From: an uncultured Clostridia bacterium
GTDB taxonomy: Bacteria > Bacillota > Clostridia > Oscillospirales > Acutalibacteraceae
Direction: 5' to 3'
Assembly: GCA_937888485.1 (NCBI GenBank)
Contig: CALAQQ010000224.1
Coordinates: 1-9,048, forward strand
DNA length: 9,048 nt
The position numbers and the translations under genes are program-made. Positions 1 to 7,240 of this stretch are shown here, piece by piece (position 1 is the stretch's first letter; each line of letters starts with the position of its first letter). The notes below the pieces were generated by a model. That model was not told where the DNA came from and searched no databases. It worked only from the letters and a program-made list of their open reading frames with translations.

Positions 1-2
1 TT

Positions 3-722
3 CAGAATGCTGTTGCAGAGCTTGAAAATCTGTTGCTTCTTGAAAAAAGCAACTCGGCATCGCAGGCAAAAAGCAACGCAGATTTTGTTGCAGATATTTC
101 ACATCAACTTAAAACTCCGCTTGCAGGACTTCGCCTTTACTGCGAAATGGAGCAGAGTTCAACACCAACCGCTTACACAGAAAAAGAGCTCCAACTGGTT
201 GCAAAAATGGAGAGTCTTGTTTTCAATCTTTTAAGGCTTGAGAAAATTAAAAGCGATGCATACGAAATGAAATTTGTTGAGCAAAGTCTTGATGAAATCG
301 TTGGTGAAATTATCGGAAATTTCAAACCGCTGTTCCCTGAAAAAGAATTTATTATAAGCGGCACGGCAGTTTTTCGATTCGATAAGGAATGGATGATTGA
401 AGCAATCGGAAATATCATTAAAAACGCTTGTGAACATACCGATAACAACGGTAAAATTACCGTTTCTGTTTCACAAAACGAAAGCTCTGTCACACTCGTT
501 ATTGAAGATAACGGCGGCGGAGTGCCGAAAGAACAGCTTCCGCTTTTGTTCAACCGTTTTTACCGTGCGGATAATGCCTCACCCGAAAGTGCAGGTATAG
601 GTCTTGCGATTTCAAAGGCGATTTTTGAAAAACATCACGCAACTGTTACTGCTGAAAACGGCAAAGACGGCTTAAAGATTACAGCGTGTTTTCCGATTAT
701 AAATGCAAATTTAAAAATGTAA
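3..722 (+). CDS. Sensor histidine kinase, C-terminal catalytic part (5' end outside window)
   Basis: The frame is open to the left edge, so the sensor and membrane region is missing; 239 codons are seen. An in-frame TTG at 33 is not a credible start, because the coiled region before the H-box continues upstream of it. Counting from the codon at 3, the HisKA H-box contains SHQLKTP with the phospho-acceptor His34. The HATPase_c domain follows: N-box IIKNACEH (Asn141), G1 box EDNGGG (Asp169), F-box LFNRFYRAD, and G2 box GIGLAIS (about 198-204). All motifs needed for autophosphorylation and ATP binding are present, so the kinase looks functional. It would phosphorylate a response regulator, presumably encoded just upstream. 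The H-box wording and the adjoining ABC operon recall VncS-like kinases, but without the sensor domain this is only suggestive. It ends at its own terminator, so it is transcribed separately from the transporter genes. Confidence 0.93.
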   Translation, partial: QNAVAELENLLLLEKSNSASQAKSNADFVADISHQLKTPLAGLRLYCEMEQSSTPTAYTEKELQLVAKMESLVFNLLRLEKIKSDAYEMKFVEQSLDEIVGEIIGNFKPLFPEKEFIISGTAVFRFDKEWMIEAIGNIIKNACEHTDNNGKITVSVSQNESSVTLVIEDNGGGVPKEQLPLLFNRFYRADNASPESAGIGLAISKAIFEKHHATVTAENGKDGLKITACFPIINANLKM

Positions 723-724
723 AG

Positions 725-749
725 TCCGAAGATTTTCTTCGGATTTTTT
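725..749 (+). terminator. Rho-independent terminator of the kinase gene
   Basis: A perfect 8-bp stem (TCCGAAGA, 725-732, pairing with TCTTCGGA, 736-743) encloses a TTT loop and is followed directly by six T residues (744-749). Upstream A residues can pair with the T tract and extend the stem. It lies 2 bases after the kinase stop codon, so it closes the upstream regulatory operon and separates it from the transporter operon. Confidence 0.9.
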
Positions 750-754
750 CTTAT

Positions 755-781
755 CTTACGAAATTGTAAGGTTATTGTCAC
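755..781 (+). promoter_or_regulatory. Probable response-regulator operator upstream of the ABC operon
   Basis: Seen: a dyad CTTAC (755-759) - 6 bases - GTAAG (766-770). Read as TTACG-AAAT-TGTAA (756-769), it differs at one base from TNACA-N4-TGTAA, the operator consensus described for BceR-type regulators of Firmicutes. A second pattern overlaps it: direct repeats TTGTAAG (764-770) and TTGTCAC (775-781), 11 bases apart, which is the usual spacing for OmpR-family dimers. Either way the element ends about 20 bases upstream of the -10 box of the transporter operon. It fits control by the partner of the adjacent kinase, but the regulator is not in the window and binding is inferred. Confidence 0.5.
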
Positions 782-802
782 GATTTTGAAAGAATCGGGG
801 TT

Positions 803-808
803 TATAAT
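803..808 (+). promoter_or_regulatory. -10 box of the transporter operon promoter
   Basis: A perfect TATAAT. No good -35 hexamer lies 16-19 bases upstream; the bases at about 780-786 read roughly ACGATTT. The nearest candidate, TTGTCA (775-780), is 22 bases away, which is too far. A consensus -10 with a defective -35 and an operator-like repeat just upstream is typical of an activator-dependent promoter. Transcription would start near 814-816, giving a leader of about 25 bases. Confidence 0.55.
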
Positions 809-825
809 GAACTCATCAAAGATGC

Positions 826-832
826 AAAGGAG
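826..832 (+). promoter_or_regulatory. Ribosome binding site that fixes the ATPase start
   Basis: AAAGGAG, 7 bases before the ATG at 840. It decides between three in-frame candidate starts: TTG 786, ATG 807 and ATG 840. The first two lie upstream of or within the -10 box, and only 840 has this site at proper spacing. Confidence 0.85.
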
Positions 833-839
833 CAATTTT

Positions 840-1523
840 ATGATTATCATCGAATGTGTAGATTTAAGAAAAGAATATTTAAGCGGAGAAAATATTGTTA
901 ATGCAGTTGACGGAATAACCGTTGCTTTTGAGCAGGGAGAATTCTGTGCAATAACGGGACCGAGCGGCTCGGGTAAATCAACACTTCTCCACGTTCTGAG
1001 CAGTCTTGAAAACCCTACAAGCGGCGATGTTATCTATAACGGCAAAAAGCTTTCGGGTTATAACGATAATCAGCTTTCCGTTCTTCGTCGCAGACGTTTC
1101 GGATTTGTATTTCAGGCATATAATCTCGTTCAGGAATTGACGGGATATGAAAACATAGTTCTGCCCGTTATGCTCGATAAGAAAAAGGTTGACGAAGCTT
1201 ATATCAACAAGGTTATTGATGTTCTCGGAATCGGGGACAGACTTGAACATTTGCCGTCAGCACTTTCGGGCGGTCAACAGCAGAGAATCGCCATTGCCCG
1301 TGCACTTGCGAACAAGCCGTCAATCCTTTTTGCCGATGAGCCTACGGGTAATCTTGACGGCAAAAGCGGACGTGAGGTTCTTTCGCTTCTCAAATATGTC
1401 AGTAAAGAATTCGGAATCACTCTTATTCTTGTTACCCACGATCTCAATGTTGCAGAGCAGGCAGAGAGAATCATCTCAATTGAAGACGGTAAAATTGTTC
1501 GTGACACGAAGGCGGGAGTTTAA
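840..1523 (+). CDS. ABC transporter ATP-binding protein, MacB/LolD/BceA type
   Basis: A 227-residue cytoplasmic ATPase, the usual length for stand-alone LolD/BceA-like subunits. Seen motifs: Walker A GPSGSGKST (40-48), Q-loop Gln92 in VFQAYNL, ABC signature LSGGQQQ (142-148), Walker B ILFADEP (162-168) with catalytic Glu167, D-loop NLD (171-173) and H-loop His200. All residues for ATP hydrolysis are intact. The GPSGSGKST and LSGGQQQR wording and the ADEPTGNLD stretch are those of the MacB/LolD/FtsE branch. Members of that branch work with FtsX-like permeases and drive conformational change of extracellular domains rather than classical transmembrane transport. The ATG at 840 was chosen for its ribosome binding site. 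It is the only ATPase in the window and must be assumed to serve both permeases downstream. Only 3 bases separate its stop from the next start, so the two are probably translationally coupled. Confidence 0.96.
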   Translation: MIIIECVDLRKEYLSGENIVNAVDGITVAFEQGEFCAITGPSGSGKSTLLHVLSSLENPTSGDVIYNGKKLSGYNDNQLSVLRRRRFGFVFQAYNLVQELTGYENIVLPVMLDKKKVDEAYINKVIDVLGIGDRLEHLPSALSGGQQQRIAIARALANKPSILFADEPTGNLDGKSGREVLSLLKYVSKEFGITLILVTHDLNVAEQAERIISIEDGKIVRDTKAGV

Positions 1524-1526
1524 GCA

Positions 1527-4304
1527 ATGAACAAGAAAAAGCTTACCGTCAACCGTCTTGCAATGGGTAACCTTAAAGCAAGAAAAAAGCAGTATACCTT
1601 AATGATTATCGGCATTGTTCTTGCGATGATATTTTCCTCAGGGGTTATGTTTTTCGGATTTACAATGCTTTCATCATTGCAGGAGATAACAAATATATCT
1701 TACGGCACACAGAACATATTTCTTCACAATGCGGAAGAATTTGATTTCAATGCCGCAAAGAATAATAAAGTGATATCCGAATACGGTATTGCAACTTCAA
1801 TCGGATTTATTTATACAAATGATGACGAGGGCGGCGGCACACCGCTTGCAAAACTTGATGATAAGGCAAAAGAAATTTCATATCTCACAGTCAAAGAAGG
1901 AAAGTATCCCGAAAACATCGGTGAAATCGCCCTTGAAAAGGATGCACTTTTAAGATTAAAAATGCTCGGTGCAAAAGTCGGCGACGAAATAACCGTAACA
2001 ATGAAAATTGCCGACGGCGAAGGTTATCTCCCAGAAACCGTTGAAAAAACATATAAGCTTGTCGGAATTCTTGCGGATAAAAGATGCAATCTTGAAGATG
2101 CGTATTCAGGAAATAACTATCCCGCCGCATTTGTCTGCAACAGCGAAAAGTTTGAACTTGGCGGAAAAGAAAACCTTTCTGCGTATGTCAAATTCTATTC
2201 GAAAACAAACGGCTTGGAAAAATTCAGAGAAGAATTTAAAAATCAAGGATTCAAAGATAAATACGGAAATGCCGATAACGATCTGTATTATTTTACATTT
2301 GCAAATCAGCACATTTTTTACTCTGGTACAGATGAAAAAAGCGATATTACTTTAACAATGATTTTTGCGCTTATTCTTGCAGGTGTACTGATGATCGCTT
2401 CCTGCACTGGAATAGTCAATGCGTTTAATTCCAACTTGCAGGAACGCAGAAAACAAATCGGTCTTATGCGTGCGGTCGGCGCAACAAGAAGGCAGATAAT
2501 AACTGTTTTCGGCAGAGAAGCTCTCATAATCAGCCTTATGACCGTACCCGTTAGCCTTGTCATATCCTATTTTGCGTCAAAAGGCATTATCTCGCTTATG
2601 GGCGAAAACTTCATTTTTATTCCTAACTTTTTTGTTCTGATTGCGTGCGGAGCGTTTAGCGTTATCTGCGTTATGGCTTCGGCAATGATTCCTCTGTTAA
2701 GAGCATCAAGAACTCCGCCGATGCAGGCTATCCGCAACACAGACCTTTCGAGAAAAATGAAGAACAAGAGAATCCGTTCGAAGAAAAACTTCAATGCTCC
2801 GAAGATTCTCGCAGGCAGAAATCTTATGTTCTACCGTTTCAAGCATATCGGAGTAAGTGTTGTTCTTGCGGCAACAATCGTTGTGTCGTGTTTCGGTTTT
2901 CCCTGGATTACAAGTGAGCTTGAATGGTCGGAAAATTATATCAATGAGTCCGAGGATTATGAAATTGTTTGTTCTGGCGGAGCAATGAATTCCAATCTTA
3001 TTAATCTGAATTTCAATTATTTTACAAGCGGATTCAGTGAAAATGACAGACAGGAAATTCTTTCCCATCCTTACGTCGGCAGTGTTGAAGGCGTAAAAAG
3101 ATGCAATGCCAACCTGCTTGTTGACGAATATTCCGAATATATGACCGTGCTCGATTACGGCGGTTCCTCACGGTATGATGATTCAGTTGACCGTTTATCA
3201 ATTCCCTTTGAAGAATATAAAGAAAAATACGATGATAATATCAGACCCGAATATTCCGCTGTCAAAGAAAAACTCAGATACACTCAGGAGCTTTTCCCCG
3301 TTTCGATTCACGCATTGGATTGTAATGAAATCATATCCGAAATTGACAAAGACAAAATTGAAGGTGAAATAAATATTGATAAGCTCAATTCGGGTGAAGA
3401 AATAATTCTTTATGTCTGCGATGAAATCGGTTTCTTTATTGATACCGAACAAGGTAGCAGGGGCAGCGGCAGCATTGACGGCGATGAAACTGAAGAAAGG
3501 CTTGCTGCTTTGAAAGCAAGAGCCAAAAATGAATATAAAGTCGGCGATACCGTAACCTTGAGTGTTCTCAGAAGCGGAATATCCGAAGAGAATTATGTGC
3601 CGAATTCAGTTCCCGCTGATACAACAAGAAAAGATAAGGAATTCCGAATCGGTGCGATAATCAAAGAATCGCCTTCTTCGATACATCATAATGATTATCT
3701 GGATTTTTACACAACCGTTGAAGGCTTTTCTTCTTTTATTGATAATTATCCTTATCTTGATCTGGACATCAACTTGAAAGAAGAATGCACATCTGAAATT
3801 GACGGTGAAATGATGCAATTCCTCAATCAGTATGTTTCAGGCTCAAATCATTATCTGCGTTCTCAATTTGAGCGCAATGAGGAAAACAAAAACACCTACA
3901 GAGGCTTACTTATCGCTCTTCTTTCGGTTGTTATCCTTTTCTTCTCAATCTGTGCAAGCGTTATCAACAATTCATTGACTGCACAGATTCGTGACGGCAA
4001 AAGAGAAATCGGAACTCTGCGTGCAGTCGGTGCAAGCGCAAGAGAGCTCACGCAGTCATATTTCAGACAGCTACTTTCAATGTTTGGCTGGGGCTGCGGT
4101 GCTGGTTTTGGCTTATATACTTTCATCTGGATTCTTATGTATTTTGCCGCAAAATCATCTGACAGAACTCTTGATTACAATTATGAAATCTGGCAGGCGG
4201 CACTCATCTGCATCGCTCTGCTTGCGGTTTGTTTTGTTAATCTTTATTCCAAAGTCAAAAAGCAGATGAAATACAGCATTGTTGAGAATATCAGAGAATT
4301 ATAA
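1527..4304 (+). CDS. FtsX-family ABC permease, double-length (copy 1 of a tandem paralogous pair)
   Basis: A 925-residue membrane protein built as two MacB/FtsX units. Predicted layout by reading hydrophobicity: TM1 about 23-47; extracellular domain 1 about 48-273, with the MacB-type stretch KEGKYPEN..EIALEKDAL (123-141) and KVGDEI near 150; TM2 274-298; FtsX motif ERRKQIGLMRAVGATRRQI (306-324); TM3 331-355; TM4 363-391; cytoplasmic linker; TM5 441-462; extracellular domain 2 about 463-790; TM6 791-815; second FtsX motif KREIGTLRAVGASARELT (825-842); TM7 847-874; TM8 889-908. That gives eight TM segments and two large outer domains. Canonical BceB differs, with ten TMs and one large outer domain. 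The GGGAG ribosome binding site (1514-1518) lies inside the end of the ATPase gene. One such chain could form a whole transmembrane unit with two ATPase copies. The role is probably export, detoxification or sensing of an amphipathic or peptide compound; the substrate is unknown. Confidence 0.93.
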   Translation: MNKKKLTVNRLAMGNLKARKKQYTLMIIGIVLAMIFSSGVMFFGFTMLSSLQEITNISYGTQNIFLHNAEEFDFNAAKNNKVISEYGIATSIGFIYTNDDEGGGTPLAKLDDKAKEISYLTVKEGKYPENIGEIALEKDALLRLKMLGAKVGDEITVTMKIADGEGYLPETVEKTYKLVGILADKRCNLEDAYSGNNYPAAFVCNSEKFELGGKENLSAYVKFYSKTNGLEKFREEFKNQGFKDKYGNADNDLYYFTFANQHIFYSGTDEKSDITLTMIFALILAGVLMIASCTGIVNAFNSNLQERRKQIGLMRAVGATRRQIITVFGREALIISLMTVPVSLVISYFASKGIISLMGENFIFIPNFFVLIACGAFSVICVMASAMIPLLRASRTPPMQAIRNTDLSRKMKNKRIRSKKNFNAPKILAGRNLMFYRFKHIGVSVVLAATIVVSCFGFPWITSELEWSENYINESEDYEIVCSGGAMNSNLINLNFNYFTSGFSENDRQEILSHPYVGSVEGVKRCNANLLVDEYSEYMTVLDYGGSSRYDDSVDRLSIPFEEYKEKYDDNIRPEYSAVKEKLRYTQELFPVSIHALDCNEIISEIDKDKIEGEINIDKLNSGEEIILYVCDEIGFFIDTEQGSRGSGSIDGDETEERLAALKARAKNEYKVGDTVTLSVLRSGISEENYVPNSVPADTTRKDKEFRIGAIIKESPSSIHHNDYLDFYTTVEGFSSFIDNYPYLDLDINLKEECTSEIDGEMMQFLNQYVSGSNHYLRSQFERNEENKNTYRGLLIALLSVVILFFSICASVINNSLTAQIRDGKREIGTLRAVGASARELTQSYFRQLLSMFGWGCGAGFGLYTFIWILMYFAAKSSDRTLDYNYEIWQAALICIALLAVCFVNLYSKVKKQMKYSIVENIREL

Positions 4305-4307
4305 TTT
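4255..4307 (+). repeat. Direct repeat, copy A: shared 3' end of permease gene 1
   Basis: 53 bases covering the last codons and stop of permease 1 match 7186-7238 at the end of permease 2 with only three mismatches (4286, 4295, 4298); the first 31 bases are identical. All three differences are synonymous. It encodes the shared C-terminus KKQMKYSIVENIREL. The match continues past the stop codon for three bases. Confidence 0.9.
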
Positions 4308-4331
4308 TTACTCCGATAAAAGGAGGATAAA

Positions 4332-7235
4332 ATGAAACACAAAAATTTAACTGTAAATAAATTAGCTTTCGGTAATTTAAAGGCAAGAAGAAAGCAATAT
4401 ACATTAATGATTATCGGCATTATTTTTGCAATGATTTTCACAAGTGCATCAATGTTTTTTGCAGTATGCAATGAAGATTCGGCAGAACAGCTGAAACAGC
4501 GTTCTGTCGGTAAGCAGGATTACATTCTGAGAAAATGCAACGATTTTGACATTGAACCCTTTGTGAAAGACGGTTCGGTCAGAAGCTATGCAACCTTTGA
4601 GGTTATTGCCTACGGTTATTCACCCGATGATGATTTTGATGACGGTATGGGTATAGCCGTTCACAACGATAAATCAAGAGAACTGTCCTGTTTTCATTTT
4701 CTTGAGGGCAGATATCCCGAAACCGAAAATGAAATTGCAATCGAGAGCGATGCACTTTACAGAATGAACATCACCGATGCAAAGGTTGGCGATGAAATAA
4801 CGCTTAATCTCCGCACGACAAACGTTGGTGAAATTCTTGAAAAAGAAACACAGAAAACCTTTATTCTTTCGGGTATACTCAAGGACAGACGTTATAATTA
4901 TGAGGAATGGGCAGGTCTCGGTCTGGGAAACAAATGTCCCGAATATCCTGCCGCCGTTGTATGTGACGGAACAAAGGCTGATGTTGGCGGAAATCCCGAA
5001 ATAATTGCATTGGTTGACTTTAATCATGAAGAAATAATATGGAACGGTATACGCAAATCCCACAGAAGCAATGTAGAATTCAGCGATGCATATAAAACAT
5101 ATCTTTATCAAAGCGGAATTATGCCGCTTTCTCCCGATATTACGGTTGATGCCGATGGCAAGCCTCTTATAATGGAGAGCATAGATGCCGGATATTGGAT
5201 ATACACAAGGAGTTACGCTTCTGATAACGATAATATGACATATTATGATATGAAGTCCGTCACAACCCTCGGAACAGTCCTTGCTGTTGTGCTGGCAATC
5301 GCATCGTGCTTCGGAGTTATAAATTCATTCAACACCAATCTGCAGGAAAGAAGGAAGCAAATCGGTATGCTCCGTGCAGTCGGTGCAACAAAGAGGCAGA
5401 TAATCAAGGTTTTCGGCAGAGAGGCTCTTTTAATCAGTCTGATTTGTGCTCCGATAAGCGTTACAGTAGCTTATTTCGGATTGAAGCTTTTCTCGTATTT
5501 AATGGGGGATCTGTTTATTTTCAATCCTGAGTGGTATCTGATAATCATTATAGGAGTTATCGGAATTCTGTTTGTTATGGCGGCAGCGCTTATCCCGCTT
5601 TTCCATGCTGCAAGAGTAACCCCGATGCAGGCTATCAGAAATACCGAACTCGGAAGAAAAATGAAGAATAAAAAAATAAAGTCCGTTAAGGACTTCAACG
5701 CACAAAAACTTATTTCCAAAAGAAGCCTTACTTTCCACAGATTCAGGCAGGTAAGCGTGAGCCTTATCCTTATTGCAACAATAATTGTAAGCTGTTTCTG
5801 CGTTTCGCTTCTTGAGTATTATTTAGATGACTATAATAAATATTATGAGTCAGATTATGTTGTTTTCAGGGATGACACATTAGGGCTTAATACAGCTTTT
5901 GCAAATTTTTATAAAGATTATGATGCCATGGTCGATAACAGCGATATTGATACGATTACATCAAACCGTTATATCGGAAACGCTGTCGGCAAAATGAGAC
6001 TCACCGCAAATTGGCTGATTGACGGTGAATATCCCGGGTATCTCAGGCTTGCAGAATTCAACAGAGCGGAAAACTACGATAAATACGGTTATCTGCTCGA
6101 AACTCACAAGGAAACTCCCGAAGAAATAATTGAAATTTACAACACTATGGAGTTTTCGGATGAATACAAAGAGCTGATGGAGGTTGTCGGATATGAAGCT
6201 GAGCCCTTCGGCACTTCAATCGAAACCGAGAGAGAAGAACATCTGAAATTGCTTGAAGAATATATTCTTGACGGTGAAATCAACATTGAAAAGATAAATT
6301 CGGGAGAAGAGATAATTCTCGTTGCACCCGAAGAGATAGCCTATGAAGTTGCATATCACAAAGACGGTTATCATTCGAGCGTAAGAAAGCAATTAATCAC
6401 TAACGGTCTGAAAAAGTATAACGATATCAAAGACTATGTTGAAATTCTGAGAGAATCAATGCCGTTCAAGGCAGGCGAAACGGTAAAACTCAGTATTCTT
6501 ATATGCACCGAAAAAGCAAACGAAATGTATGACAAAAATGCTAAGGCGTATGATTACAAGTATAACAGATATGAGCGTGAGGTTAAAATCGGTGCAATAG
6601 TCAGTCAGGCTTATACCGGAACATTTTATAACAGAATACCCGCTTTTTTAACAACCAATGAAGGTTTGTCAAAATTCGGCTGTCCGCTTCGGTATGATTA
6701 TATTGATGCGTTTGCAAACACCAAAATAACGCCTGAAATTGAAGAATCGCTTGAAGCCTTTTTCCGTGCGGCAGATTATGATACAGATTCGCAATACCGT
6801 CTTAATGAGTCAAATAAAACAGAATTAATTGCAACAGTTGCAGGTATTGCTTCAATCATTCTGCTTCTTTTCTGCATTGCGGCAAGCCTTGTCAATAATG
6901 CTCTGACGGCAAAAATCCATGAAGGCAAGCGTGAAATCGGAACTCTACGCGCCGTCGGTGCAAGTGCAAAAGAACTGACGATGATCTATATTCATCAGTT
7001 GCTTTCGACATTCGGAATGGGCTGTGGACTCGGATTCGGAATCTACACAGCAGTTTTCTTCTCCGCAAAGCTGGTTTGTTTTTACGGTCTTCATATGGAG
7101 TTCCCGTTTGAATTCCGTATTCTTACAGCGGTAGTAATATGTCTTGTTCTGTTTGCAGTTTGCTCACTCAACCTTTATTCAAAAATCAAAAAGCAGATGA
7201 AATACAGCATTGTTGAAAATATCAGGGAGTTATAA
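4332..7235 (+). CDS. FtsX-family ABC permease, double-length (copy 2 of the tandem pair)
   Basis: A 967-residue paralogue of the preceding permease with the same plan: TM1 about 23-46; outer domain 1 about 47-305, with EGRYPE..EIAIESDAL (125-142) and AKVGDEIT (150-157); TM2 310-332; FtsX motif ERRKQIGMLRAVGATKRQI (339-357); TM3 364-388; TM4 400-425; TM5 473-495; outer domain 2 about 496-830; TM6 832-856; motif KREIGTLRAVGASAKELT (866-883); TM7 888-912; TM8 928-948. The N-terminus (KQYTLMIIGI, 21-30), the FtsX motifs and the C-terminus (KKQMKYSIVENIREL) are almost the same as copy 1, while both outer domains have drifted strongly. An AAGGAGG ribosome binding site ends 5 bases before the ATG, and 27 bases separate it from copy 1. 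It probably shares the single ATPase with copy 1. Whether the two form separate or mixed complexes is open. Confidence 0.93.
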   Translation: MKHKNLTVNKLAFGNLKARRKQYTLMIIGIIFAMIFTSASMFFAVCNEDSAEQLKQRSVGKQDYILRKCNDFDIEPFVKDGSVRSYATFEVIAYGYSPDDDFDDGMGIAVHNDKSRELSCFHFLEGRYPETENEIAIESDALYRMNITDAKVGDEITLNLRTTNVGEILEKETQKTFILSGILKDRRYNYEEWAGLGLGNKCPEYPAAVVCDGTKADVGGNPEIIALVDFNHEEIIWNGIRKSHRSNVEFSDAYKTYLYQSGIMPLSPDITVDADGKPLIMESIDAGYWIYTRSYASDNDNMTYYDMKSVTTLGTVLAVVLAIASCFGVINSFNTNLQERRKQIGMLRAVGATKRQIIKVFGREALLISLICAPISVTVAYFGLKLFSYLMGDLFIFNPEWYLIIIIGVIGILFVMAAALIPLFHAARVTPMQAIRNTELGRKMKNKKIKSVKDFNAQKLISKRSLTFHRFRQVSVSLILIATIIVSCFCVSLLEYYLDDYNKYYESDYVVFRDDTLGLNTAFANFYKDYDAMVDNSDIDTITSNRYIGNAVGKMRLTANWLIDGEYPGYLRLAEFNRAENYDKYGYLLETHKETPEEIIEIYNTMEFSDEYKELMEVVGYEAEPFGTSIETEREEHLKLLEEYILDGEINIEKINSGEEIILVAPEEIAYEVAYHKDGYHSSVRKQLITNGLKKYNDIKDYVEILRESMPFKAGETVKLSILICTEKANEMYDKNAKAYDYKYNRYEREVKIGAIVSQAYTGTFYNRIPAFLTTNEGLSKFGCPLRYDYIDAFANTKITPEIEESLEAFFRAADYDTDSQYRLNESNKTELIATVAGIASIILLLFCIAASLVNNALTAKIHEGKREIGTLRAVGASAKELTMIYIHQLLSTFGMGCGLGFGIYTAVFFSAKLVCFYGLHMEFPFEFRILTAVVICLVLFAVCSLNLYSKIKKQMKYSIVENIREL

Positions 7236-7238
7236 TTT
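7186..7238 (+). repeat. Direct repeat, copy B: shared 3' end of permease gene 2
   Basis: Partner of 4255-4307 (three mismatches in 53 bases). Two of the three changes turn AGAGAA into AGGGAG (7224-7229). This is synonymous (Arg-Glu) and creates a Shine-Dalgarno-like sequence 11 bases before the next gene's ATG. Confidence 0.9.
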
Positions 7239-7240
7239 CT

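Noticed and set aside
781..797. Inverted repeat CGATT-N7-AATCG between operator and -10
   Set aside because: Only five pairs in AT-rich DNA, and it would place a dyad over the spacer with no support from neighbouring sequence.
775..808. Classical promoter TTGTCA plus TATAAT
   Set aside because: The spacer would be 22 bases, too long for an ordinary sigma-A promoter. TTGTCA is better explained as half of the operator-like direct repeat.
786..839. Longer ATPase start at TTG 786 or ATG 807
   Set aside because: Both are in frame, but they lie upstream of or within the -10 box and lack a ribosome binding site. ATG 840 has AAAGGAG at 7 bases, and the family begins at this point.
2706..3068. Minus-strand open frame of 120 codons opposite permease 1
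   Set aside because: It has no family resemblance and no convincing ribosome binding site, and lies entirely within a coherent coding gene.
4311..4325. CTCC...GGAG hairpin hiding the ribosome binding site of permease 2
   Set aside because: Only four base pairs with a 7-base loop; likely chance complementarity to a Shine-Dalgarno sequence.
4674..5111. Minus-strand open frame of 145 codons
   Set aside because: It lies opposite the well-supported permease 2 coding sequence. It is Cys/Phe/Ile-rich with no recognisable motif and no start context, and is a shadow of AT-rich coding DNA.
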